From the NCBI GenBank assembly GCA_903899865.1, contig CAIUKZ010000333.1:1-5332 (forward strand): a DNA stretch of 5,332 nt, in the 5' to 3' direction. The stretch comes from an uncultured Bacteroidales bacterium. Its GTDB lineage: Bacteria > Bacteroidota > Bacteroidia > Bacteroidales > Paludibacteraceae. The notes under the pieces were generated by a model, which was given only the letters and a program-made list of their open reading frames with translations, did no database searches and had not been told where the DNA came from. The position numbers and the translations under genes were made by a program. Of the stretch, positions 1 through 5,332 are shown in pieces; the stretch's first letter is position 1; every line of letters begins with the position of its first letter.

Positions 1-654
1 AACACGCAACAGGCATATCGTGTGATGTTGGCAGCATTTACACGATCGGTGGTGGACGAACGAACCGTATTGACCAAACCAGAGATAATGCTCAAAGGAA
101 CAGTGGATATGAGCAACCAACGTCCCGAGCTTAAACTTTTTACCCTTCAAAACCAATTGTTGGACATCCAAAAATCAAGTATTTATGCCAGCAATTTACC
201 CAAAGTTGGAGCGTTCATTCAAGGTGGATATGGCAGACCAGCATTCAACATGTTTAACAACTCATTTAATCCATTTTATATTGGAGGGGTGAGAATAACC
301 TGGAATCTGAGTGGATTTTACTCCCAAAATTCAAACATCAAAAAACTGGAGTTGAATCAAAAAATGATTGACGTGCAACGCGAAACATTTCTATTCAACA
401 CGGACTTAAAATCGAAACAGCAAAAAATTGAAATACAGCGACTGGAATCAGTGATTGCCAAAGACGACGACATCATCCGCCTTAGAGAAAATATCAAAAA
501 AGCTGCGCAAGCAAAATTGGACAATGGAACACTGTCAGTAACTGATTTGATACGCGAAATCAATGCAGAAAATCAAGCCAAACAAGTAAAAGCGTTGCAT
601 GAGATGCAACTACTAATGGCTGTTTATCAATTCAAAAATAATCTTAACAATTAA
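1..654 (+). CDS. TolC-family outer-membrane efflux protein, C-terminal part (5' truncated)
   Basis: The frame is open from base 1 to the TAA at 652-654 and gives 217 residues. The GTG at 22 and ATG at 25 are internal codons, not starts, because residues before them continue the open frame and TolC-type proteins are about twice this long. The product is predicted to be a trimeric outer-membrane channel with a periplasmic alpha-helical tunnel, the exit duct for the exporter encoded downstream. Visible landmarks are a helix around RPELKLFTLQNQ, a strand-turn region (LPKVGAFIQGGYGRP, then a Phe/Asn-rich loop), a second strand ending in ITWNLSGFY, and a long Lys/Gln/Glu-rich helical stretch ending in the NGTLSVTDLIREINAENQ segment, typical of Bacteroidota TolC homologues as I remember them. 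Signal peptide and N-terminal repeat lie outside the window. Family assignment is firm; the substrate is unknown. Confidence 0.9.
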   Translation, partial: NTQQAYRVMLAAFTRSVVDERTVLTKPEIMLKGTVDMSNQRPELKLFTLQNQLLDIQKSSIYASNLPKVGAFIQGGYGRPAFNMFNNSFNPFYIGGVRITWNLSGFYSQNSNIKKLELNQKMIDVQRETFLFNTDLKSKQQKIEIQRLESVIAKDDDIIRLRENIKKAAQAKLDNGTLSVTDLIREINAENQAKQVKALHEMQLLMAVYQFKNNLNN

Positions 655-671
655 ACCAACATAGCACAGAT

Positions 672-734
672 ATGAAATTAATCGAAAAAACTGCCCTCGT
701 AGGGGTATTAATGACATTGACATTGACATCCTGC
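672..734 (+). other. Lipoprotein signal peptide of the adaptor (lipobox Cys21)
   Basis: The first 21 codons give a short basic start (Lys2, Lys6), a hydrophobic core of about twelve residues and the lipobox LTSC, with the cysteine codon TGC at 732-734. This predicts cleavage by signal peptidase II before Cys21 and lipid anchoring. Enterobacterial YbhG/YhiI adaptors usually have an uncleaved anchor or ordinary signal; lipid anchoring is common in Gram-negative adaptors such as AcrA. Which membrane leaflet holds it cannot be decided, since Bacteroidota sorting rules differ from those of E. coli. Confidence 0.85.
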
Positions 735-1577
735 AAAAAAACATCAAATGACTTTTTTGCAACAGGCACATTTGAAACAACAGAAGTAATTGTCTCCTCT
801 GAAACCTCTGGAAAAATACTATCACTGAACATTGAAGAAGGGCAGGTATTGAAACAAGGCGAACAAGTAGGGACAATAGACAGCGTGCAACTTTATCTAA
901 AAAAACAGCAGTTGCTCACTACCAGCAAGGCCATTCAAAACCGAAGACCTGATGTTAAGAAGCAAATTGCAGCACTTGAGCAGCAAATATCCACTGCCAA
1001 AAATGAACGAAAACGAGTGGAAAACCTTCTTAAAGCCAATGCTGCCAACCAAAAACAGTTGGACGATGCTAATGCACAAATTGCAGTACTGGAAAAACAA
1101 CTCGACGCACAGAAAACAACACTTAACACAAGCAACGACGCCATCACCAATGAAACAAGTGGAGTTGCCATACAAGTCGAACAAATTGAAGATCAGCTTC
1201 GTAAATGCTACATCACTAGCCCCATCGAAGGAACTGTGCTAGTCAAGTACGCAGAACAAGGCGAGGTAGCCATGCCTGGCAAAGCTATTTTCAAAATAGC
1301 AAACACAAATGAAATGATACTGAGGGCCTACTTAACAGCCGACCAACTGACGCAAGTGAAAATAGGACAACAAGTAAGTGTATTTGCTGATTTTGGCAAA
1401 GTCGAATCACGTCAACACAAAGGAAAAATCTCATGGATATCCAACAAATCGGAATTCACCCCAAAAACCATTCAAACCCGTGACGAACGAGCCAACCTAG
1501 TCTATGCGGTAAAAATCAAGGTCCAAAATGATGGATACCTCAAGATTGGAATGTATGGCACAGTTGAACTAAAATAA
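672..1577 (+). CDS. HlyD/YbhG-type periplasmic adaptor, lipoprotein
   Basis: A 301-residue membrane-fusion protein that should link the inner-membrane permeases to the TolC-like channel. Residues 1-21 are a lipoprotein signal with lipobox LTSC, so Cys21 is probably lipidated; Lys22-Lys23 follow. Residues about 33-70 (SGKILSLNIEEGQVLKQGE) and 179-210 (ITSPIEGTVL, GEVAMPGKAIFKI) are the two halves of a lipoyl/barrel-sandwich domain. Between them, about 72-177, lies a Gln/Lys/Glu-rich helical hairpin expected to be coiled coil, which contacts the TolC tip. Residues 213-256 form the beta-barrel, and SEFTPKTIQTRDERANLVYAV (260-280) is the segment typical of YbhG/YhiI/MacA-like adaptors. Length is normal. 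The ATG at 672 is chosen because no in-frame start lies between it and the upstream gene, and starting at the next Met (14) would destroy the signal. No Shine-Dalgarno is visible. The substrate is unknown. Confidence 0.93.
   Translation: MKLIEKTALVGVLMTLTLTSCKKTSNDFFATGTFETTEVIVSSETSGKILSLNIEEGQVLKQGEQVGTIDSVQLYLKKQQLLTTSKAIQNRRPDVKKQIAALEQQISTAKNERKRVENLLKANAANQKQLDDANAQIAVLEKQLDAQKTTLNTSNDAITNETSGVAIQVEQIEDQLRKCYITSPIEGTVLVKYAEQGEVAMPGKAIFKIANTNEMILRAYLTADQLTQVKIGQQVSVFADFGKVESRQHKGKISWISNKSEFTPKTIQTRDERANLVYAVKIKVQNDGYLKIGMYGTVELK
712..729 (+). repeat. TGACAT x3 perfect hexamer repeat in the signal-peptide core
   Basis: Three exact tandem copies of TGACAT occupy 712-717, 718-723 and 724-729. 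They encode the alternating Thr-Leu stretch (residues 15-19) just before the lipobox. Because the unit is six bases, gain or loss of a copy would change the hydrophobic core by two residues without a frameshift. Three copies is short, so variability is only a possibility. Confidence 0.8.
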
Positions 1578-1581
1578 TTCG

Positions 1582-1620
1582 ATGAGCATGATTGAGGTCA
1601 AAGCAGAATCAAAAACTTAA
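1582..1620 (+). other. 12-codon mini-ORF resembling an ABC ATPase start
   Basis: The spacer between the adaptor and ATPase A holds ATG (1582) to TAA (1618-1620), which reads MSMIEVKAESKT. Aligned without gaps to the start of ATPase A (MYAIEVKGLSKN), six of twelve residues match (Met, Ile, Glu, Val, Lys, Ser/Lys region: M-I-E-V-K-S-K counts seven with both Ser and Lys). Several matching codons differ (ATT/ATA, GAG/GAA, GTC/GTA), so it is not a recent exact copy. It could be a worn duplicate of an ATPase start, a small upstream ORF affecting translation of ATPase A, or chance. It is not proposed as a functional protein. Confidence 0.3.
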
Positions 1621-1640
1621 CACACTTCCAACAATTAAGT

Positions 1641-2597
1641 ATGTACGCAATAGAAGTAAAAGGGCTGTCAAAAAATTATTATCAAAAAAAAACAGGGAAA
1701 TATGCCGGACTTGGGCAACTATCCTCTGATGGTGAGACTGTGGAAGGAGTTACATTTAATGTGGACAAAGGAGAGATATTTGGAATCATTGGACCTGATG
1801 GTGCAGGAAAAACAACTTTATTCCGACTGCTGACCACCCTGCTGACACCCAACACCGGAACAGCAAAAGTAGATGGCTTTGATGTAATGACTGATCTAAA
1901 AGAGATACGCCAACGAGTGGGATATATGCCTGGCAAATTCTCACTCTATCAGGACATGACAGTCGAAGAAAATTTGAAGTTTTTTGCAACTGTGTTCAAT
2001 ACCACCATAGAAGAAAACTATGCTTTGGTTAAGGACATCTATCAACAAATCGAACCTTTCAAAACCCGAAGGGCTGGCAAACTATCGGGCGGAATGAAGC
2101 AAAAACTAGCGCTGAGTTGTGCACTGATACATAAACCAACTGTGCTGTTTCTTGACGAACCGACTACGGGCGTTGACCCAGTATCACGCAAAGAGTTTTG
2201 GGGCATGCTTCGCAAACTCAAGGAACAAGGCATTACCATCATAGTGTCCACACCATACATGGATGAAGCATTTCTATGCGACAGAATAGGGTTAATACAA
2301 CAAGGACTTTTTCTACAAATAGACACACCTCAAGGAATAATTGACCATTTTGCTCACACACTTTGGGCTGTTCAAAGCAACAACATGTCAAAACTGCTCA
2401 CAGACCTTCGTCGCCATCCAGCAATAGACACTTGCTTTGCATTTGGCAATGTGCATCATGTAACAGTTAGCAAGCCAGAACTAACCACCTCCCAACTGAA
2501 TGATTACCTTACCGAAATAGGGCATGAGGACATAGAAATACATGCCATCCAAGCGGGAATCGAAGACTGCTACATGCAATTGGCAAGAAAAGGATGA
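1641..2597 (+). CDS. ABC transporter ATP-binding protein A (degenerate Q- and H-loops)
   Basis: A 318-residue cytoplasmic ATPase of the ABC-2/DRR-YbhF type, expected to pair with ATPase B and drive the two permeases. Landmarks are Walker A GPDGAGKT (51-58), signature LSGGM (148-152), Walker B ending FLDEP with Glu173 kept, and D-loop GVDP (177-180). Two usual residues are missing: the Q-loop reads GYMPGKF, with Gly98 where Gln is expected, and the H-loop reads STPYMDEA, with Pro205 where the switch His is expected. Asp53 replaces the usual Asn in Walker A. About 15 extra residues (roughly 15-29) separate the N-terminal strand from the ETVEGVTF strand, compared with ATPase B. Residues about 240-318 are a C-terminal extension like those of many drug-export ATPases. 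The ATG at 1641 is secure: no in-frame start occurs before the upstream in-frame TGA at 1593. No Shine-Dalgarno is visible. Confidence 0.95.
   Translation: MYAIEVKGLSKNYYQKKTGKYAGLGQLSSDGETVEGVTFNVDKGEIFGIIGPDGAGKTTLFRLLTTLLTPNTGTAKVDGFDVMTDLKEIRQRVGYMPGKFSLYQDMTVEENLKFFATVFNTTIEENYALVKDIYQQIEPFKTRRAGKLSGGMKQKLALSCALIHKPTVLFLDEPTTGVDPVSRKEFWGMLRKLKEQGITIIVSTPYMDEAFLCDRIGLIQQGLFLQIDTPQGIIDHFAHTLWAVQSNNMSKLLTDLRRHPAIDTCFAFGNVHHVTVSKPELTTSQLNDYLTEIGHEDIEIHAIQAGIEDCYMQLARKG
1684..1692 (+). repeat. A9 homopolymer early in ATPase A
   Basis: Nine consecutive A residues span codons 15-18 (Gln-Lys-Lys-Thr). The run sits at the beginning of the extra segment that ATPase A has relative to ATPase B. Runs of this length can cause polymerase slippage or assembly errors. 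The frame is correct on both sides as given, since ABC strands are recognisable before and after it. Confidence 0.75.
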
Positions 2598-2624
2598 CAC
2601 CCACACAAACAAAAAAGACAAACG
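2595..2624 (+). other. In-frame TGA and nine-codon spacer between the two ATPases
   Basis: ATPase A ends with TGA at 2595-2597, and the next nine codons (reading His-Pro-His-Lys-Gln-Lys-Arg-Gln-Thr) are open and in the same frame as the ATG of ATPase B at 2625. Read through, the two would form one 574-residue polypeptide, close to the fused two-domain ATPase YbhF of E. coli. The base after TGA is C, a context known in E. coli to be comparatively leaky. No selenocysteine-type hairpin was recognised. Read-through is speculative; a split gene, or chance frame agreement (one in three), is simpler. Confidence 0.6.
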
Positions 2625-3365
2625 ATGGAAATAGTAATACATACAGACAAACTCACCAAGCAATTTGGCAATTTTACGGCGGTGGACAACATCAGTTTCG
2701 AGGTAGAAAAAGGGGAGATATTTGGATTTCTTGGTGCCAATGGAGCAGGCAAAACCACTGCCATGCGAATGCTTTGTGGATTGAGTATCCCCACAAGTGG
2801 CAAAGGGCTGGTTGCAGGATTTGACATTGAAAAAGAGACAGAAAAAGTAAAAAAAAGCATTGGCTACATGAGTCAGAAATTTTCACTGTATGAAGACCTA
2901 AAAGTGTGGGAAAACATTCGATTATTTGCGGGAATATACGGTATGAATAGCAAACAAATTGCGCATAAGACGGACACACTGCTACAGCAATTGGGATTTG
3001 AAAGCGAGCGAGACAGTTTCGTGAAATCTTTGCCACTAGGTTGGAAACAAAAACTTGCTTTTTCAGTAGCCATCTTCCATGAGCCAAAAATTGTGTTTCT
3101 TGATGAGCCCACTGGAGGGGTCGATCCTGCTACTCGCAGACAGTTTTGGGAACTAATTTACGATGCTGCAGACAGAGGAATCACTGTATTTGTGACCACA
3201 CACTATATGGATGAAGCCGAATATTGCGACAGAGTATCAATCATGGTAGATGGGCGGATAGACGCGCTAGACACTCCCAAAAACTTGAAAAAACAGTTTA
3301 ATGCTAATAATATGGATGAGGTATTTCATCAACTAGCACGAAAAGCACAACGCACAGACAACTAA
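2625..3365 (+). CDS. ABC transporter ATP-binding protein B (degenerate signature motif)
   Basis: A 246-residue cytoplasmic ATPase corresponding to the second nucleotide-binding domain of YbhF/RbbA proteins. Walker A GANGAGKT (37-44), Q-loop Gln84 (GYMSQKF), Walker B FLDEP with Glu161, D-loop GVDP (165-168) and switch His193 (TTHYMDEA) are all present. The ABC signature is replaced by LPLGW (136-140), so both glycine-rich signature positions before the last are altered. I recall LPLGW-like signatures in the second domain of RbbA/YbhF-type proteins, so this is probably a family trait. The protein lacks the long C-terminal extension of ATPase A but ends in a similar helix: MDEVFHQLARKA against IEDCYMQLARKG. 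The ATG at 2625 is the first in-frame start after the TGA of ATPase A, 27 bases downstream, and gives the standard ABC beginning. Confidence 0.95.
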   Translation: MEIVIHTDKLTKQFGNFTAVDNISFEVEKGEIFGFLGANGAGKTTAMRMLCGLSIPTSGKGLVAGFDIEKETEKVKKSIGYMSQKFSLYEDLKVWENIRLFAGIYGMNSKQIAHKTDTLLQQLGFESERDSFVKSLPLGWKQKLAFSVAIFHEPKIVFLDEPTGGVDPATRRQFWELIYDAADRGITVFVTTHYMDEAEYCDRVSIMVDGRIDALDTPKNLKKQFNANNMDEVFHQLARKAQRTDN

Positions 3366-3387
3366 GCCATCCAAAACCATCAATGCC

Positions 3388-4521
3388 ATGAGTCTCTACA
3401 AGCAATTCATCAAAAGCAACCAATTTCTATCTTTTGTAAAGAAGGAATTCTTTCACATCATGCGCGACAAGCGGTCGGTACTCATACTTCTGGGCATGCC
3501 CATTGTGGAAATAATTTTGTTTGGATTTGCCATCACCACCGAGGTTAACAATTCAAAAGTTGCAATACTTGACCCATCCAATGACAAGGCAACCCTTCAC
3601 ATCATCAGAGAAATGGAAGCAAGCAAATATTTCAATGTAGTGAAAAGAATTCATTCCACATCGGAAGTGGAGACGACTTTCAGGCGAGGCGAAATTGACA
3701 TGGCAATAATATTTGGAAACAATTTCAACGAAAAATTGAATCATGCTGGGGGTGCACAAATACAACTTGTGGCTGACGCTACAAATCCAAATGTAGCTGT
3801 CATGCTAACAAACTATGCCAATTCGATTATCATCCAATACCAACTGGACCAGATTAGGCATCAACAACTGCCCTATCAAGTAAAACCAGAAGTCAAACTA
3901 CTTTACAATCCAAGCATGAAAAGTTCCTTCAATTTCGTACCTGGTGTGATGGGCATGATACTGATGTTGATATGTGCCATGATGACATCCATATCGATAG
4001 TACGAGAAAAAGAAACTGGTACCATGGAGGTGTTGTTGGTATCGCCCATGAAACCATTTAATATCATAATAGCTAAGGCTGTTCCATACCTGGTTCTTTC
4101 ATTTGTCAATCTGATTACCATTCTACTGCTCTCTGTTTTTGTACTCCATGTCCCCGTAGCTGGCAGCATCCTATCATTGACCTTTGTATCAGTACTTTTC
4201 ATTCTAGTTTCCCTGTGCCTGGGTCTGCTCATTTCCACCATTTCTGACACCCAAGTAGCAGCCATGCTCATTTCTGGCATGGCATTGATGATGCCTGTAA
4301 TGTTACTTTCGGGCATGATGTTTCCGGTGGAGAACATGCCCAAACCACTTCAGTTCGTATCGCACTTGATTCCCGCAAAATGGTACATCATGGCTGTGAA
4401 AAAGATAATGATTGAAGGATTGCCCCTGAAATATGCACTCAAAGAAATTGGGGCATTGTGCTTGATGGCAGTGGTACTTATAGGGATAAGCCTCAAGAAG
4501 TTCAAAATCAGACTCGAATAG
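3388..4521 (+). CDS. ABC-2 type permease 1 (YbhS/YbhR/YhhJ-like)
   Basis: A complete 377-residue inner-membrane permease of the ABC2_membrane_3 type. Residues 13-30 (FLSFVKKEFFHIMRDKRS) are the cytoplasmic amphipathic start typical of the family. A first membrane segment lies at about 31-50, then a large extracytoplasmic domain (about 52-182, including VAILDPSN), then five further segments at about 184-204, 229-253, 260-283, 290-312 and 352-369. The cytoplasmic loop motif REKETGTMEVLLVSP (206-220) after segment 2 is the family's coupling region, and LLSGMMFPVENMP (306-318) is the conserved re-entrant/loop motif. Glu41 lies inside the first membrane segment. The ATG at 3388 is 22 bases after ATPase B; another ATG at 3383 is in a different frame. 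It should heterodimerise with the next gene's product. Substrate unknown; which of YbhS or YbhR it matches is not decided. Confidence 0.94.
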   Translation: MSLYKQFIKSNQFLSFVKKEFFHIMRDKRSVLILLGMPIVEIILFGFAITTEVNNSKVAILDPSNDKATLHIIREMEASKYFNVVKRIHSTSEVETTFRRGEIDMAIIFGNNFNEKLNHAGGAQIQLVADATNPNVAVMLTNYANSIIIQYQLDQIRHQQLPYQVKPEVKLLYNPSMKSSFNFVPGVMGMILMLICAMMTSISIVREKETGTMEVLLVSPMKPFNIIIAKAVPYLVLSFVNLITILLLSVFVLHVPVAGSILSLTFVSVLFILVSLCLGLLISTISDTQVAAMLISGMALMMPVMLLSGMMFPVENMPKPLQFVSHLIPAKWYIMAVKKIMIEGLPLKYALKEIGALCLMAVVLIGISLKKFKIRLE

Positions 4522-4606
4522 GAAATGATTGCAAAAAACCATTAATAAATAAAGTTGCTCTTCAAACTTTTGAAAAGTATATATCAAAAATAAAAATCGA
4601 ACAAGC
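4522..4606 (+). other. AT-rich 85-base spacer between the permease genes
   Basis: This is the longest gap in the operon and is only about 24% G+C by hand count, well below the coding sequence on either side. It contains the imperfectly spaced palindrome TTCAAA-CT-TTTGAA at 4561-4574. No Bacteroidota promoter pair (TTTG about 20 bases before TAnnTTTG) is convincing; the nearest is AACTTTTG at 4565-4572, lacking the first consensus T. No stem followed by a T-run marks a terminator. It may be only a spacer, or an internal regulatory or RNA-processing site. Confidence 0.5.
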
Positions 4607-5332
4607 ATGTTAAAATTTTTATTAGAAAAAGAGTTTAAACAAATACTTCGGGATTCATTTCTACCCAGAATGATATTTGTATTCCCGGTGGTGATGATGC
4701 TCCTATTGCCCAATGCAGCTAACATGGAGGTAAAAGACATCCATGTGTGTGTGGTGGACAATGACCACAGTCCGCTATCCGAAAGATTGATCCAAAAAAT
4801 TGGAGCCTCGCCATATTTCCATATCACCAGCATAGCTGCCTCCTACAACTTGGGGATGGAAAGTATCAAAGATGAAACAGCTGATGTGATTGTGGAGATA
4901 CCTGTTCATTTTGAAAAAAGTTTGGAAAAGGAAAATATGGCAAAGGTTTTTATTGCTTCCAATGCGGTAAATGGCACCAAGGGCGGATTGGGGAGTTCCT
5001 ATTTAAGTGCGGTGGTTGCCGATTTTTCATCAGAAATCAGAGCTGAACGGATAGCTGTAACCCAAAGTCCACAACCGACTATCAGCACATCGGCAAGCTA
5101 CACTTACAATCAATCATTAGATTTCAAGCGATTCATGGTACCCGCTATTATGGTGCAACTACTCACCATTCTCTGTGGATTTTTACCCGCTCTGAACATT
5201 GTCTCCGAAAAAGAAAAAGGAACTTTCGAACAGCTCAATGTAACACCTATTAAGAAATCAACCTTTATTTTAGCCAAGCTCATTCCGTTCTGGACGGTAG
5301 GTTTTATCGTATTGTCTATTTGCTTCTTATTA
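4607..5332 (+). CDS. ABC-2 type permease 2 (3' truncated)
   Basis: From ATG at 4607 the frame stays open to the last base of the window, giving 242 residues with no stop. The product is a paralogue of permease 1. It has the same N-terminal pattern (LLEKEFKQILRDSFLP, residues 5-20), a first membrane segment at about 22-37, an extracytoplasmic domain (about 40-172, with VCVVDNDHSPLSERL near its start), a second segment at about 176-198, and the coupling loop SEKEKGTFEQLNVTP (200-214), equivalent to the REKETGTMEVLLVSP loop of permease 1. A third segment begins at about 222 and is cut by the window end; roughly 130 residues are expected to be missing. The start is secure: the only upstream in-frame codons back to the TGA at 4571 contain no start. 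It should form a heterodimer with permease 1. Confidence 0.92.
   Translation, partial: MLKFLLEKEFKQILRDSFLPRMIFVFPVVMMLLLPNAANMEVKDIHVCVVDNDHSPLSERLIQKIGASPYFHITSIAASYNLGMESIKDETADVIVEIPVHFEKSLEKENMAKVFIASNAVNGTKGGLGSSYLSAVVADFSSEIRAERIAVTQSPQPTISTSASYTYNQSLDFKRFMVPAIMVQLLTILCGFLPALNIVSEKEKGTFEQLNVTPIKKSTFILAKLIPFWTVGFIVLSICFLL

Larger units (their letters stand above)
1..5332 (+). other. Tripartite ABC-2 efflux operon (partial at both ends)
   Basis: Six co-directional genes follow one another with gaps of 17, 63, 27, 22 and 85 bases and no convincing terminator or promoter between them, so they are probably co-transcribed. The order is outer-membrane channel, periplasmic adaptor, ATPase A, ATPase B, permease 1, permease 2. 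This is the gene content of the YbhGFSR and YhiI-RbbA-YhhJ exporters of enterobacteria, here with the two ATPase domains on separate genes and a TolC-like gene in the operon. The promoter and any regulator must lie upstream of base 1. Co-transcription is inferred from spacing only. Confidence 0.85.

Noticed and set aside
22..27. GTG/ATG as the start of the TolC-like gene
   Set aside because: The frame is open to base 1, and 210 residues would be only the C-terminal half of a TolC-type protein. The gene begins before the window.
2594..2824. 76-codon + strand frame overlapping the end of ATPase A and start of ATPase B
   Set aside because: It uses the ATGA overlap at 2594-2597 but covers the conserved start of ATPase B in another frame and shows no domain; ATPase B is clearly the coding frame.
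2692..3087. 131-codon - strand open frame inside ATPase B
   Set aside because: Antisense to conserved Walker A through signature regions; constrained by the real gene and without start-site or domain support.
3903..4343. 146-codon - strand open frame inside permease 1
   Set aside because: Met/Thr/Ser-rich composition arises from reading membrane-segment codons in reverse; no family resemblance.
4561..4574. TTCAAA-CT-TTTGAA as a rho-independent terminator
   Set aside because: The stem is six weak A/T-rich pairs with a two-base loop and no following T-run, and the next gene belongs to the same exporter.
4565..4590. Possible Bacteroidota -7 promoter box (AACTTTTG) before permease 2
   Set aside because: It misses the first T of TAnnTTTG and has no well-placed TTTG about 20 bases upstream; the AT-rich sequence makes such near matches likely by chance.
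4303..4833. 176-codon open frame on the - strand across the permease gap
   Set aside because: It lies antisense to two clearly recognisable permeases, has no recognisable domain, and follows the codon pattern of the opposite strand. It is a shadow frame.
1..5332. CRISPR, tRNA, insertion sequence or phage elements
   Set aside because: No regularly spaced repeats, cloverleaf-like gene, terminal inverted repeats or transposase/integrase coding was seen; nearly all of the window is accounted for by the six exporter genes.

Overview
The window looks like Bacteroidota (Bacteroidetes) chromosomal DNA. The evidence is an A+T-leaning composition, A-rich start regions with no clear Shine-Dalgarno motif, standard-code stops of all three kinds (TAA, TGA, TAG), and proteins that read like Bacteroidales/Cytophagales versions of a known export cassette. 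I cannot place it more finely. All genes are on the + strand and closely spaced, so the window is probably one transcription unit. It is cut at both ends: the first gene lacks its start and the last lacks its end. No tRNA, rRNA, CRISPR array, insertion sequence, riboswitch or convincing terminator was seen.

Layout: (1) 1-654, C-terminal part of a TolC-type outer-membrane channel; (2) 672-1577, a HlyD/YbhG-type periplasmic adaptor carrying a lipoprotein signal; (3) 1578-1640, a spacer with a 12-codon mini-ORF that resembles the start of an ABC ATPase; (4) 1641-2597, ABC ATPase A with a C-terminal extension; (5) 2625-3365, a shorter ABC ATPase B; (6) 3388-4521, a complete ABC-2 permease; (7) 4522-4606, an AT-rich spacer; (8) 4607-5332, a second ABC-2 permease, open to the window end.

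Together these encode a tripartite exporter of the YbhGFSR / YhiI-RbbA-YhhJ type. Two different permeases form the inner-membrane path, two different ATPases drive it, the lipoprotein adaptor bridges the periplasm, and the TolC-like protein provides the outer-membrane exit. The substrate cannot be read from the sequence.

The most interesting point is the complementary degeneration of the two ATPases. ATPase A keeps a good signature motif (LSGGM) but has Gly at the Q-loop glutamine and Pro at the switch histidine. ATPase B keeps Q-loop Gln and switch His but has LPLGW in place of the signature. A heterodimer would therefore hold one canonical and one degenerate ATP site. The two ATPase genes also share a reading frame and are separated by one TGA followed by nine sense codons, so they look like a split (or potentially read-through) form of the fused two-domain ATPases YbhF/RbbA. 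The cassette is otherwise of a familiar type; I see no wholly new system.
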